Below, piece after piece: positions 43,861 to 52,866 of a stretch of DNA of 64,000 nucleotides. Within the stretch, counting starts at the first letter, position 1. Each line of letters opens with the position of its first letter. The notes beneath the pieces were generated by a model that searched no databases, had not been told where the DNA came from, and worked only from the letters and a program-made list of their open reading frames with translations. The DNA comes from Fredinandcohnia onubensis (lineage in GTDB: Bacteria > Bacillota > Bacilli > Bacillales > Bacillaceae_L), in contig NZ_JAPSKV010000002.1 of assembly GCF_031181385.1 (NCBI RefSeq), positions 1-64,000 on the forward strand. The letters are read 5' to 3'. The translations under genes were made by a program, and so were the position numbers.

Positions 43861-45324
43861 TTAATCCCTTCCTTCTTTAATCCAGCAAGCGAGTAATGTT
43901 CCGTCTTTTTCCGCTGACCAGATTCCAATTTTTCCGTTTTGTTGTTCCATTAACATTTTTGCAATACTTAATCCTAACCCAGAACTTCCACCATTATTCC
44001 TAGCATTCTCTGCCTGATAAAAGGGGTGGAATACTTGGTCCAGTTGTTCTTTCGGAATTCCTTTTCCCTCGTTTTGAATTAAAATGACGGTACCTGCTTT
44101 TCTCCATGTTTCAAGTTCTACCTGAAATTCTTTAAATACCCAATCTGGTAGTTTTGTGTCACTTGAAATAGCAGCAAGCCAAATTTGTTTACCTGTTTCA
44201 GTATGACGAATAGCATTACCCATGATGTTATCTACAACTCGCACCATTTGTTTTGGGTCAACCTTATAGGATTTTTTTACAGATTGAAGTACATGTAGTG
44301 AAACTTCTTTTCGAATACATGGTTCATCATATCCTGATAACAACATCTCAAAATATTCTTCCCCTTCTACTTCAACAAGCTCAGTCCGTTGTTTAGAGGA
44401 TTGTAATGCAGTATACATTGTTAAGTCATCAAGCATACGTTTCATGTACTCAAGCTTCTGAAACAAGATTTCCTTATATTCTCCCCTTTCATGCTCGGTT
44501 AGCGTTCTATCATTCTGGAGGACTTCAGTATAAGCTTGTATCACCGTTAAAGGTGTTTTTAAATCATGTGATAATGACGCCACAATAAATTCTTTTTCCT
44601 TTTGTTGAACAGCTAATGCCTCTTGCGTTTGTTCAATCTGTGCTTTCATTTTCCAAAAATGTTTAATTAAATCCCCTATTTCATCATTTGATTCCCGAAT
44701 TTGAGTTGATGGACTTTCCCCATTTGCAAAAGCAGTCATTTGAGCTTGTAACTGGCTTAAAGGACGATTCAACTTTCGATTTAATAGAATCACTACAATC
44801 GTATAGAGTAGGATAAAAAAGATACTAAAAAATACACCCAAATAGATATAACGGTTTGTTACTCCTTCAATCCACTCGTCTCTAGCAATGGATATTTCAA
44901 AAATCCCAACAACACTGCCATCTTTACTAACAGGTTTTTTCAACGAATAAGTACGAGCATTCTTTTGGAGATCATTTAAATTTCGATATACCTGTTCCAT
45001 GTTTATCGTAGGAAATCCATATGAACCAGGTTCAGGTAAACTAGAAAATAAAACGACTCCATCAGCTCGATATAATGTAATTTTGATAGATTCATTTGTT
45101 AAAGCCTTAACAGAATCATACATTTCTATTGATTGTGGTCTGTATAAATTAGGATCCAGGAGCTTTGGCTCAATTTCCTCCATTTTATTAGTCATCTCAA
45201 CGTATTCCACAAATGCTTGCTTATCATCGAGGTTACTTATACTTATATAAAGAAAATAAAGTGCAACAACCGGAAGCAGCATCACAATAAAAAAGCTGAC
45301 CATCAACCACTGTTTAATTCTCAT
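43861..45324 (-). CDS. Sensor histidine kinase
   Basis: A 487-residue kinase: helix 1 (about 6-29), extracytoplasmic sensor domain (30-158), helix 2 (159-182), HAMP (183-235), phosphoacceptor His253 in SLSHDLKTPLT, N box NIMGNAIRH, G boxes EGKGIPKEQL and SSGLGLSIAK. The start codon lies inside the 3' end of the response regulator gene (11-base overlap). Signal unknown. Confidence 0.94.
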   Translation of the reverse strand: MRIKQWLMVSFFIVMLLPVVALYFLYISISNLDDKQAFVEYVEMTNKMEEIEPKLLDPNLYRPQSIEMYDSVKALTNESIKITLYRADGVVLFSSLPEPGSYGFPTINMEQVYRNLNDLQKNARTYSLKKPVSKDGSVVGIFEISIARDEWIEGVTNRYIYLGVFFSIFFILLYTIVVILLNRKLNRPLSQLQAQMTAFANGESPSTQIRESNDEIGDLIKHFWKMKAQIEQTQEALAVQQKEKEFIVASLSHDLKTPLTVIQAYTEVLQNDRTLTEHERGEYKEILFQKLEYMKRMLDDLTMYTALQSSKQRTELVEVEGEEYFEMLLSGYDEPCIRKEVSLHVLQSVKKSYKVDPKQMVRVVDNIMGNAIRHTETGKQIWLAAISSDTKLPDWVFKEFQVELETWRKAGTVILIQNEGKGIPKEQLDQVFHPFYQAENARNNGGSSGLGLSIAKMLMEQQNGKIGIWSAEKDGTLLACWIKEGRD

Positions 45325-46030
45325 ACAAGTGTTCTCCTATAAAACGATAGCCAACGCCCCAGACCGTTTGGATAAACTTTGCAGATCGTGTATCATCCGT
45401 TAATTTAGATCGTAAGCTTTTAATATGAACAGTGACTGTATTATTTCCGTCGACATCCTCCTGCTGCCAAATATGCTCATAAATCTCTGTCTTCGAAAAT
45501 GTTTGTAATGGATTTTTTGCTAAGAGAAACAATAACTCTCTCTCCTTAGAGCTTATCTGAACAACGTCACCGTTTAAATAAACAAGATCATTTGTAAAAT
45601 CAATGGTCAACCCATTCATATAAGTAATGCGATTATCATTTACTGTCTTATTGTTATATCTTCTGTATCTTCTTAAATGAGAGCTAATTCTCGCACTCAA
45701 TTCCTCAAGACTGAATGGCTTTGTAACATAATCATCAGCCCCAATATTTAAGCCTTTTATTTTGCTCTCATCCTCATTTCGTGCACTCAAAATGAGTAAT
45801 GGAATTTCACTTTCCAATCGAATGGTCTTACATAATGTATACCCATCCATTTCAGGTAACATTAAATCAATTAAGGCAAGGTCAAATTGATCCGCTTTAA
45901 AATCCTCCCACCCTTCTTTTCCAGTCGATGCCCATGTTACGGTATAGCCTTCTTTCCGTAAATGATCACAAACAATACGGGCGATTTCCTTATCATCTTC
46001 AACAAGTAGAATTTTTTCAGGTTTTTCCAT
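45314..46030 (-). CDS. OmpR/PhoB-family response regulator
   Basis: A 238-residue regulator: receiver domain with acidic pair EDD (11-13), phosphoacceptor Asp55 (LIDLMLPEMDGY) and Lys in VTKPF; C-terminal winged helix with HIKSLRSKL and VWGVGYRF. Start follows GAGGGG. First gene of a six-gene leftward operon (regulator, kinase, lipoprotein, M48 peptidase, two small membrane proteins). TATAAT at 46058-46063 (minus) is the best -10; no clear -35. Confidence 0.94.
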   Translation of the reverse strand: MEKPEKILLVEDDKEIARIVCDHLRKEGYTVTWASTGKEGWEDFKADQFDLALIDLMLPEMDGYTLCKTIRLESEIPLLILSARNEDESKIKGLNIGADDYVTKPFSLEELSARISSHLRRYRRYNNKTVNDNRITYMNGLTIDFTNDLVYLNGDVVQISSKERELLFLLAKNPLQTFSKTEIYEHIWQQEDVDGNNTVTVHIKSLRSKLTDDTRSAKFIQTVWGVGYRFIGEHLYEN

Positions 46031-46187
46031 GGATAACCCCTCTTTCTATCTATTTTCATTATAAAGGATGTTCCTGAGAGTAATTGGATTTTTTATAAAT
46101 GCTTTATATTTATCCTGAATGTATATTAATGGCCCTTTTATAAAAAAGTAAGTAAAGTGCAGTTACTACATAAAAGAGGTGTTTATT

Positions 46188-47054
46188 TTGTCTAAAAGTC
46201 AAGGGAAGAATATCTTGCCTCCACAACATCAAAATCAACAGCCCGGAACAGAAACGGAAATGGTACCAAGACCTGTCTCCGAGGATCATTCTTATCAAGG
46301 CAGCAATAAGTTAGCAAATAAAGTTGCCATTATTACAGGTGGGGATAGTGGAATAGGAAAGGCAGTTGCGATTCATTATGCAAAGGAAGGCGCAAATGTT
46401 GTCATCGTATATTTAAATGAACATGAGGATGCTAAAGAAACAAAGCGCCAAGTAGAAGAAGAAGGACAAAAATGCTTACTTTTATCTGGTGATATTGGAA
46501 ATGAAGAGTTCTGTAAGGAAATAGTAAAGAAAACAATTGATACATTTGGACAGCTAGATATTTTGGTCAATAATGCAGCTGAACAGCATCCCCAAAAAAG
46601 TATTTCTGCTATCACAGCTGAGCAGCTTGAAAAAACATTCCGAACCAATATCTTTTCTTATTTTTATTTAACGAAGGCCGCTCTTCCCCACTTAAAACAG
46701 GGTAGTTCAATCATTAATACTGCATCTGTCACAGCTTATAAGGGGAATGAACAACTTGTTGATTATTCTGCAACAAAAGGAGCCGTTGTCTCTTTTACTA
46801 GGTCACTTTCCATGCAATTGGTCGGTAAGGGAATCCGTGTCAACGGAGTAGCACCAGGACCGATTTGGACGCCACTTATTCCATCTACCTTTACAAGTGA
46901 TCAAGTTGCGAAATTTGGTTCGACAACACCGATGAAACGCCCTGGACAGCCTGAGGAAGTCGCACCCTGCTATATCTTCCTAGCTAGTGATGATGCTTCC
47001 TATATGTCAGGCCAAATCCTTCACGTTAACGGTGGAGAAATTGTAAATGGATAA
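46188..47054 (+). CDS. Short-chain dehydrogenase/reductase (general-stress type)
   Basis: A 288-residue SDR with a 40-residue N-terminal extension (QHQNQQPGTETEMVPRP), cofactor motif GGDSGIGKA, NNAAEQHP, catalytic Ser-Tyr-Lys (TASVTAY...DYSATKG) and PGPIWTPLIP. This extended group includes YhdF/YhxD-like stress SDRs of Bacillus; substrate unknown. TTG at 46188 follows AGAGGTG. Gap to the left (46031-46187) holds promoters of both divergent genes. Confidence 0.88.
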   Translation: MSKSQGKNILPPQHQNQQPGTETEMVPRPVSEDHSYQGSNKLANKVAIITGGDSGIGKAVAIHYAKEGANVVIVYLNEHEDAKETKRQVEEEGQKCLLLSGDIGNEEFCKEIVKKTIDTFGQLDILVNNAAEQHPQKSISAITAEQLEKTFRTNIFSYFYLTKAALPHLKQGSSIINTASVTAYKGNEQLVDYSATKGAVVSFTRSLSMQLVGKGIRVNGVAPGPIWTPLIPSTFTSDQVAKFGSTTPMKRPGQPEEVAPCYIFLASDDASYMSGQILHVNGGEIVNG

Positions 47055-47095
47055 AAAAAGAAAGCATCACCCAATGTTGGATGATGCTTTCTTTA
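47055..47095. terminator. Bidirectional terminator
   Basis: AAAGAAAGCATCA / TGATGCTTTCTTT with inner CCAA/TTGG pairing between the SDR and amylase-like genes. Confidence 0.93.
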
Positions 47096-48487
47096 TTATT
47101 CAGGTTTCTGGCGTCCATGCCTTTTTTTATTTAAATAAATGAACCCAATCATTAACACTGGTACGATAAATACAGCAAAGAATAAGGTATAATTAATTTT
47201 CGTCGTGTCCCGAACCACGAAAACTTCTGAGATATCTCTATTTACAACAACATGAAATTCACCATCTGTCGGACGGATAAGGTCCTCCGTAATCAGTCCG
47301 GTTAATTCTTTGTCTTCACCAACTTGATCCGTTGTTAGAGTGAAGCTTTGAGTTTTCGTTGTGTTATTAATCGCCACAAATGCTATTTGCCCCTCAAACT
47401 CTCTTTTAAAAACTAATAAACCTGCATCATTTTTAACTAATTCAATGGAACCCTTTGTTAAAGCAGGTACTCCTGAACGGATCTTTGATAGCAATGTTAT
47501 ATATTCCACAAGCTCTTGGTCTGTTCGAAAATCCATTAATCCAAGATTGTCTGGTGGCTCACTCCCATTTAATGCTATTTCCGTCCCATAAAATACAATA
47601 GGAATTCCAGGTGTTGTATACAAATACGTTAATGCTGACTTTATGCGTGGCGCTGGGTGCTCATTCGATTCTGTTGCCAAGTATGTAAATCGAACCGTAT
47701 TCAAGTTATCCATATAATTAATTAAGGAATTGGGATTTTCAAATTCTTGATTCTGCTCCCATATTGTATCTACATTGTTAAAAGGTTGATCTGGAACACT
47801 AAAACTCGTGATTCCTTCATAAGGAGTCGGATTGAAAACTGAATCAAGTCCTGCTGCTTCAAACTCTCTTAGATTATCTAAACCAGCAGACTCACCAATT
47901 AAAATCAAATTTTCTTTTTTTGATGTAAGCTCTGCTGATAAAGTAGATATATCATTTGGTGAAACCCCTTCTACGAGATCTAACTTATATCCATCAATAT
48001 CTGTTTCTTGAACCCAGCTTAATGCTGTCTTGACTAATTCACCATTAAGAGGACCTTCGTTTGAATTGATTCCAAGGTCTAGAATAATTTTCATATCCTT
48101 CTTATGTGCTTCTTTTACAAGTTGTTTTAAGTCATCTTTCGTACCATAATGCTTATTGATTTCTTGCCTGTCAGTTACATGATAAGGATAAAATGTATTC
48201 GAATCATTTTCAAAAACAGGAGATAATAATAGTGAGGTAAACCCCATATCCTTTATGTAATCGAGTTGGCCAATAATTCCCTGAATGTCTCCTCCATGGT
48301 AGGCGATTGGACTTGAACGATCCACATCAAGATCATTCGTACTGTCTCCATTATTAAAACGATCGACCACTATGTAATAAATACTTTCTTCTTCTATCTT
48401 AAAATCATCAGCAGCCACAACAGGCATGGCTAACATAAGTAACAATGGTAGTAGAAACGCTACTATGTATAACTTCTTCTTCATCAT
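47096..48487 (-). CDS. Membrane-anchored GH13 alpha-amylase homologue with altered motifs
   Basis: A 463-residue exported protein: signal peptide (1-25), GH13 barrel (about 30-370), beta domain, C-terminal helix (about 436-454) and basic tail, so it stays on the cell surface. The three carboxylates are in place: Asp170 (GYKLD), Glu199 (IGES), Asp260 (NYMD). But the usual Arg two before the nucleophile is Lys168, the region I His is Ser142, and the region IV His is Met259. It may act on an unusual glucan, have little activity, or bind sugar. GGAGTT precedes the ATG pair. Confidence 0.85.
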   Translation of the reverse strand: MMKKKLYIVAFLLPLLLMLAMPVVAADDFKIEEESIYYIVVDRFNNGDSTNDLDVDRSSPIAYHGGDIQGIIGQLDYIKDMGFTSLLLSPVFENDSNTFYPYHVTDRQEINKHYGTKDDLKQLVKEAHKKDMKIILDLGINSNEGPLNGELVKTALSWVQETDIDGYKLDLVEGVSPNDISTLSAELTSKKENLILIGESAGLDNLREFEAAGLDSVFNPTPYEGITSFSVPDQPFNNVDTIWEQNQEFENPNSLINYMDNLNTVRFTYLATESNEHPAPRIKSALTYLYTTPGIPIVFYGTEIALNGSEPPDNLGLMDFRTDQELVEYITLLSKIRSGVPALTKGSIELVKNDAGLLVFKREFEGQIAFVAINNTTKTQSFTLTTDQVGEDKELTGLITEDLIRPTDGEFHVVVNRDISEVFVVRDTTKINYTLFFAVFIVPVLMIGFIYLNKKRHGRQKPE

Positions 48488-48696
48488 TTAACTCCTATCG
48501 TATTAGTAATCATCATACTTAAAAGTAACCTTTCCCCCCCTAAAAATCAAATATAACAACGGTTTGTTCAAATTTTGTACAAATTTAACATCTAAAAAAT
48601 TCGGGATTATTCCCAAAAAAATTACGTATCTTTCCCTCATTAAACTGTGATAAACTAATATAGTTTTACACCTATGAAACAAAGGGAGTGGACCAC

Positions 48697-50067
48697 TTGG
48701 CAACTTCTAACAATACGAAAAAATTAACACTGTTTGCATTGACATGGCCAATTTTTATTGAATTACTTCTACATATGTTAATGGGTAATGCAGATACATT
48801 AATGCTAAGCTTGTATTCCGATAATTCAGTTGCGGCTGTTGGGGTTGCAAATCAAATCTTATCCTTAATTATTGTCATGTTTGGTTTTATCGCAACCGGT
48901 ACTGCCGTATTAGTGGCCCAAAATTTTGGTGCAAATAATGAAAAAAGCGCAGCGGAAGTTTCGGTTGTCTCAATTATTGCGAACCTAGTATTTGGTCTTA
49001 TTTTAAGTCTTATCGTTTTTATTTGGAGTAGAAAGCTCTTGCTATTAATGGATTTACCTGTTGAATTATTAGACGAAGCAGATAGCTATCTAAGAATAGT
49101 AGGATTATTCTCCTTCCTCCAAGCACTAATTATGACGATTGGCGCAGTCATACGGAGCTATGGTTTTACACGGGACACCATGTACGTAACGATCGGTATG
49201 AATATCCTAAATGTGATTGGTAACTATATTTTTATCTTTGGTCCTTTTGGATTGCCTGTACTCGGGGTTGAAGGAGTTGCCATTTCTACTTCTGTCAGTA
49301 GATTAGTAGGCTTACTTGTTATCACCTATCTCTTAATCAAGCGAGTAGATCATGGTCTTCCATTTAAGAAGTTTTTCACTTTACCAAAACAGCATATCCA
49401 AAACCTTCTTAAAATAGGGATACCTTCTGCCGGTGAACAACTCTCTTATAATTCCTCCCAGATGATTATCACCTATTTCATTACAATTATGGGGACACAA
49501 GCGCTGACTACGAAGGTATACGCACAGAATATAATGATGTTCATTTTTTTATTTAGTATTGCGATTAGTCAGGGAACACAGATTTTAGTTGGACAAATGA
49601 TTGGAGCCAGTCAGATTAACGATGCATATCAAAGGGCATTAAAAAGTCTAAACCTCGCAATTTTAATCTCAGCTGCAATAGCTATTATTTTTTCAATCTT
49701 TAAAGAACCACTGCTCTCTATCTTTACAAATAACCAAGACATAATAAAAACCGGTGGTGTCCTCATTCTTTTAACCATTATTCTTGAACCCGGCCGAGCC
49801 TTTAACCTTGTCCTCATTAATGCATTAAGGGCTGCTGGAGATGTTAAATTACCGGTTTATATGGGAATTCTTTCGATGTGGGGGATTTGTGTACCGATTG
49901 CCTATGTGCTTGGAGTCCATTTTGATTTAGGATTAATAGGTATTTGGATTTCCTTTATTGTGGATGAATGGCTCCGCGGAATCGTAATGCTGTGGAGATG
50001 GCGTTCTCGGGCTTGGGAACAGAAATCACTTGTTACGCCTGTTGAGAATCCAAACATAACAGCCTGA
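48697..50067 (+). CDS. MATE-family efflux transporter
   Basis: A 456-residue, 12-helix antiporter of the MATE family: TWPIFIELLLHMLMGNADT, the mirrored second half from about residue 235 (IGIPSAGEQLSYNSSQM), GAVIRSYGFTR. Exports cationic compounds against Na+ or H+. TTG at 48697 follows GGGAGTG. Stands alone, followed by its own terminator. Confidence 0.92.
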   Translation: MATSNNTKKLTLFALTWPIFIELLLHMLMGNADTLMLSLYSDNSVAAVGVANQILSLIIVMFGFIATGTAVLVAQNFGANNEKSAAEVSVVSIIANLVFGLILSLIVFIWSRKLLLLMDLPVELLDEADSYLRIVGLFSFLQALIMTIGAVIRSYGFTRDTMYVTIGMNILNVIGNYIFIFGPFGLPVLGVEGVAISTSVSRLVGLLVITYLLIKRVDHGLPFKKFFTLPKQHIQNLLKIGIPSAGEQLSYNSSQMIITYFITIMGTQALTTKVYAQNIMMFIFLFSIAISQGTQILVGQMIGASQINDAYQRALKSLNLAILISAAIAIIFSIFKEPLLSIFTNNQDIIKTGGVLILLTIILEPGRAFNLVLINALRAAGDVKLPVYMGILSMWGICVPIAYVLGVHFDLGLIGIWISFIVDEWLRGIVMLWRWRSRAWEQKSLVTPVENPNITA

Positions 50068-50090
50068 TAGAAACAGGCTGTTTTTTTATG
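50056..50090 (+). terminator. Terminator after the MATE gene
   Basis: AACAGCCTG / CAGGCTGTTTTTTT with loop ATAGAAA, overlapping the stop codon. Confidence 0.9.
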
Positions 50091-50205
50091 GAGGAAATAA
50101 TCCAAACTATGGGTAAAATCCTTGGTTATAAATTTCCTTCTTTTTGTCTAAAAAGAGGATAACACAACTTATTATAGATAACACAAGATGGATGGAGGAT
50201 TTGCA

Positions 50206-50769
50206 TTGGATTTACAACAACGTCTCGGCAGCATAAATGAACAAAAACGCTCTTTTATTATGGGAACGACGGAATGTATAAATGACCAGTGGATCTTCTT
50301 TGATGCAGAAACAGATGAAGCATCTATGCTTGAAGAAATGATTGGGAAGGAAGTAGAAGTTTTCACTTTGAACAAATGGGAAAAAGGTATTTTTGTGGAG
50401 GATAGCCTTATCCAAATGAATAGTTATTTTTACAAGCTTGATAATGGGGACTGCCTTCGTTTTCGTAAAAAGTTATCACTTGCCTATAAGGAACTTTTGG
50501 AAAATTTCTCAGAAGATCAGTTTTTACGCTTTACGTCTACCTTAAATAAACTTTCCTTCTCAATATATGATTGCATCCATTGTCATAATCAATTGATGTA
50601 CCAAATAGACAATGGAGAAAATGAGGGTGTTAATTTTATCATGTTTGATAATACAGAGATGCTCCTATCTGTTCACCATCACTTTTCACGAGGAAAATTA
50701 AAAAAGGATCGTTTTGAATTTACGTTAGCAAATGGAAAGAGAGCGGTTCTTTCGACACTATGCAAATAA
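50206..50769 (+). CDS. DUF2777-like protein
   Basis: A 187-residue soluble protein with ECINDQWIFFDAETDEASMLEE type N-terminal half, a CIHCHNQL segment (possible metal site) and FTLANGKRAVL near the end. It resembles DUF2777, a Bacillus family without known function. TTG at 50206 follows GGATGGAGG. Confidence 0.65.
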   Translation: MDLQQRLGSINEQKRSFIMGTTECINDQWIFFDAETDEASMLEEMIGKEVEVFTLNKWEKGIFVEDSLIQMNSYFYKLDNGDCLRFRKKLSLAYKELLENFSEDQFLRFTSTLNKLSFSIYDCIHCHNQLMYQIDNGENEGVNFIMFDNTEMLLSVHHHFSRGKLKKDRFEFTLANGKRAVLSTLCK

Positions 50770-50771
50770 CA

Positions 50772-50805
50772 ATAGGGCTGTTCATCCGTGAACAGCCCTT
50801 TTTAT
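50772..50805. terminator. Bidirectional terminator
   Basis: AGGGCTGTTCA / TGAACAGCCCT with loop TCCG and a T run, between two convergent genes. Confidence 0.93.
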
Positions 50806-50807
50806 TT

Positions 50808-52256
50808 TTACAATGCCTTAAGTTTAGCTAGTCCATTCTCAAATTCTTCACTTTTCATTGGTTTATCAATATAAAATCCTTGTGCATAATGGCAATCAAG
50901 TTCTTTTAGTAATTCGATTTGCTCAACGGTTTCAACACCTTCAGCCACTACCTTTACAGATAAACCATGCCCCATCGTAATAATCGCCTTAACGATCGCA
51001 ATATCAGAGGTATTGACCCTCAGATTATTAATAAAGGTCCGATCAATTTTCAAGGTATTGATAGGTAAATCCTTCAAATAACTTAAAGATGAATAACCCG
51101 TTCCAAAATCATCAATAGACACCTTTACACCGAGCTTTTGCAGCTCTTTCATCACAAATACACTGTGTGTGATATTTCGAAGCATTACACCTTCTGTGAG
51201 CTCAAGTGTTAAAAATTGCGGTGGAAGACCTGTTTCTAATAATGCCTCCTTCACCTCATCGATAAAGCTAATTTGTTGAAACTGATTAGCAGATACATTA
51301 ACAGCTATGGTTAAATAATCATACCCCATATCATGCCATTTTTTATTTTCCTGACAGGCTTTTGTTAAAACCCATTTGCCGATATCATGAATCAAACCTG
51401 TTTCTTCAGCTAATGGAATGAATTCCCCTGGTGAAACTAGTCCAAGCTTTGGATGTTCCCATCTTAAGAGAGCTTCACTGCCATAGACCCTTCCTGAGGC
51501 TAAGTCTATAAGGGGCTGGTAGCATAAATGAAATTCATTTTTCTCAAGGGCTCTGCGCAAATAACCTTCAAGCTCAAGCTTATACAAAACTTGCTGATTC
51601 ATTTCCGCCCGGTAAAATTTCATTTTGTTTCCCCCCTGCTGCTTTGCAAGGTTCATCGCGGTATCAGCATGCTTAAATAGCAATTCAGTTGTTATACCAT
51701 CATTAGGATAAAAACTAGCTCCAATACTCCCCGTTAAAAAGAACTCACGTGCTTCAAACATAATTGGTTTGGCGATATCATGCAAAAGACTTTGTCCAAG
51801 GTCAACAATCTTTTCAATCTCAACATCATTGGTTATTAAAATCGTAAATTTATCACCGCTAAATCTTGCAAGATAGCTCTTAGTGGGGAGTAAAGCTTTT
51901 ATCCGATTTGCAAGTTCCTTTAATATAATATCTCCCGCATAATGTCCCACTGTATCATTAATAATTTTAAAACGGTCTAAATCTATAAATAACACAGCAA
52001 ATTTATTATGTTTCTTTTTCTGCTTAAACCTTTTCACATATTGCTCTACTTGATTCGTAAAATGTTGACGATTCGGCAAGCCAGTGTCCGCATCATAAAA
52101 GGCTAATCGCTTAATCTTTTCCTCAGCCTTTTTTTTATAAAATGCCTCAATATTTTTATTTTTTTCGGTAGTAAGTTGGTGTTGCTCTATTAATTCAATG
52201 ATATCTATCAATTGTTTATATACAAAGCCATTCGTTCTCAATACGAGATTCACCAC
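50808..52256 (-). CDS. GGDEF-EAL protein, probable cyclic di-GMP phosphodiesterase
   Basis: A 482-residue cytosolic protein: short coiled N-terminus (1-50), degenerate GGDEF domain (about 50-215) whose signature reads FSGDKFT, and an intact EAL domain (about 225-480) with EALLRWEHP, NVSANQ, ELTEGVM, DDFGTGYSSL, KIDRTF and AEGVE. The GGDEF half should not make cyclic di-GMP; it may bind GTP and tune the EAL half. GTG at 52256. No membrane helix or PAS domain. Confidence 0.92.
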   Translation of the reverse strand: MVNLVLRTNGFVYKQLIDIIELIEQHQLTTEKNKNIEAFYKKKAEEKIKRLAFYDADTGLPNRQHFTNQVEQYVKRFKQKKKHNKFAVLFIDLDRFKIINDTVGHYAGDIILKELANRIKALLPTKSYLARFSGDKFTILITNDVEIEKIVDLGQSLLHDIAKPIMFEAREFFLTGSIGASFYPNDGITTELLFKHADTAMNLAKQQGGNKMKFYRAEMNQQVLYKLELEGYLRRALEKNEFHLCYQPLIDLASGRVYGSEALLRWEHPKLGLVSPGEFIPLAEETGLIHDIGKWVLTKACQENKKWHDMGYDYLTIAVNVSANQFQQISFIDEVKEALLETGLPPQFLTLELTEGVMLRNITHSVFVMKELQKLGVKVSIDDFGTGYSSLSYLKDLPINTLKIDRTFINNLRVNTSDIAIVKAIITMGHGLSVKVVAEGVETVEQIELLKELDCHYAQGFYIDKPMKSEEFENGLAKLKAL

Positions 52257-52330
52257 TCTTTTTCCCTCAAGAAGTATGTATATCTATTCATAAAGATAGC
52301 ATAGATTTTGTCGAAAAACATAGAAAAAAA

Positions 52331-52361
52331 AGAAAAAGCCACCCAGATTGGTAGCTTTTTC
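52331..52361 (-). terminator. Terminator after yisL
   Basis: AAAAAGCTACCAA / TGGGTGGCTTTTT with loop TC and T run on the minus strand, just past the yisL stop. Confidence 0.85.
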
Positions 52362-52370
52362 ACAAAATTT

Positions 52371-52730
52371 TTAGAAACTCCACATACCTAGTGGAAGTTT
52401 TGCCCCTAACACAATGGTTAAGATTAACACAAGAATAAACAATACCCAGAATAGTCCATTAGATTTCCCTTTACTGGAACGTGCTAAGATCATTTCCATA
52501 AATCCAATCGTTAATATGCCAAGTATTGCTTTTCCTATGTATTCACCGTTAATCTCAAATACACTAAATAAAAGCAGTAAACCGGTTGCTAAAATGAATA
52601 AATAAAATAAACGTAAAGTCATTTTAACAATTTTTTGAGATTTTTCTTTTCCAGCCTTATTTAAAACTGTTGCTGCAATTACAAAAAGAATAATAGCAAC
52701 TACCCAAGAGGTAACATGTGCGTGTGTCAT
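52371..52730 (-). CDS. yisL: YisL-family membrane protein
   Basis: A 119-residue protein with four hydrophobic helices (about 8-22, 38-57, 63-82, 92-110), matching DUF1516/YisL. AGGAGGAG precedes the ATG. Adjacent to yisK in the same orientation, as in B. subtilis. Function unknown. Confidence 0.9.
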   Translation of the reverse strand: MTHAHVTSWVVAIILFVIAATVLNKAGKEKSQKIVKMTLRLFYLFILATGLLLLFSVFEINGEYIGKAILGILTIGFMEMILARSSKGKSNGLFWVLFILVLILTIVLGAKLPLGMWSF

Positions 52731-52866
52731 GTACTACTCCTCCTTTTCTTTTTTATTCCAGAGATTATCATAGCATGTTTATCAGGAATTTCAAAAGGTT
52801 ACATCTATCCTTTTTCACTGTGCACATAGTAAATATGTCTTTTTTGTGAAATCGTATTCCCTTCAA

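Noticed and set aside
50808-52256. Diguanylate cyclase
   Set aside because: The signature reads SGDKF, lacking the residues needed for synthesis; the EAL motifs are complete instead.
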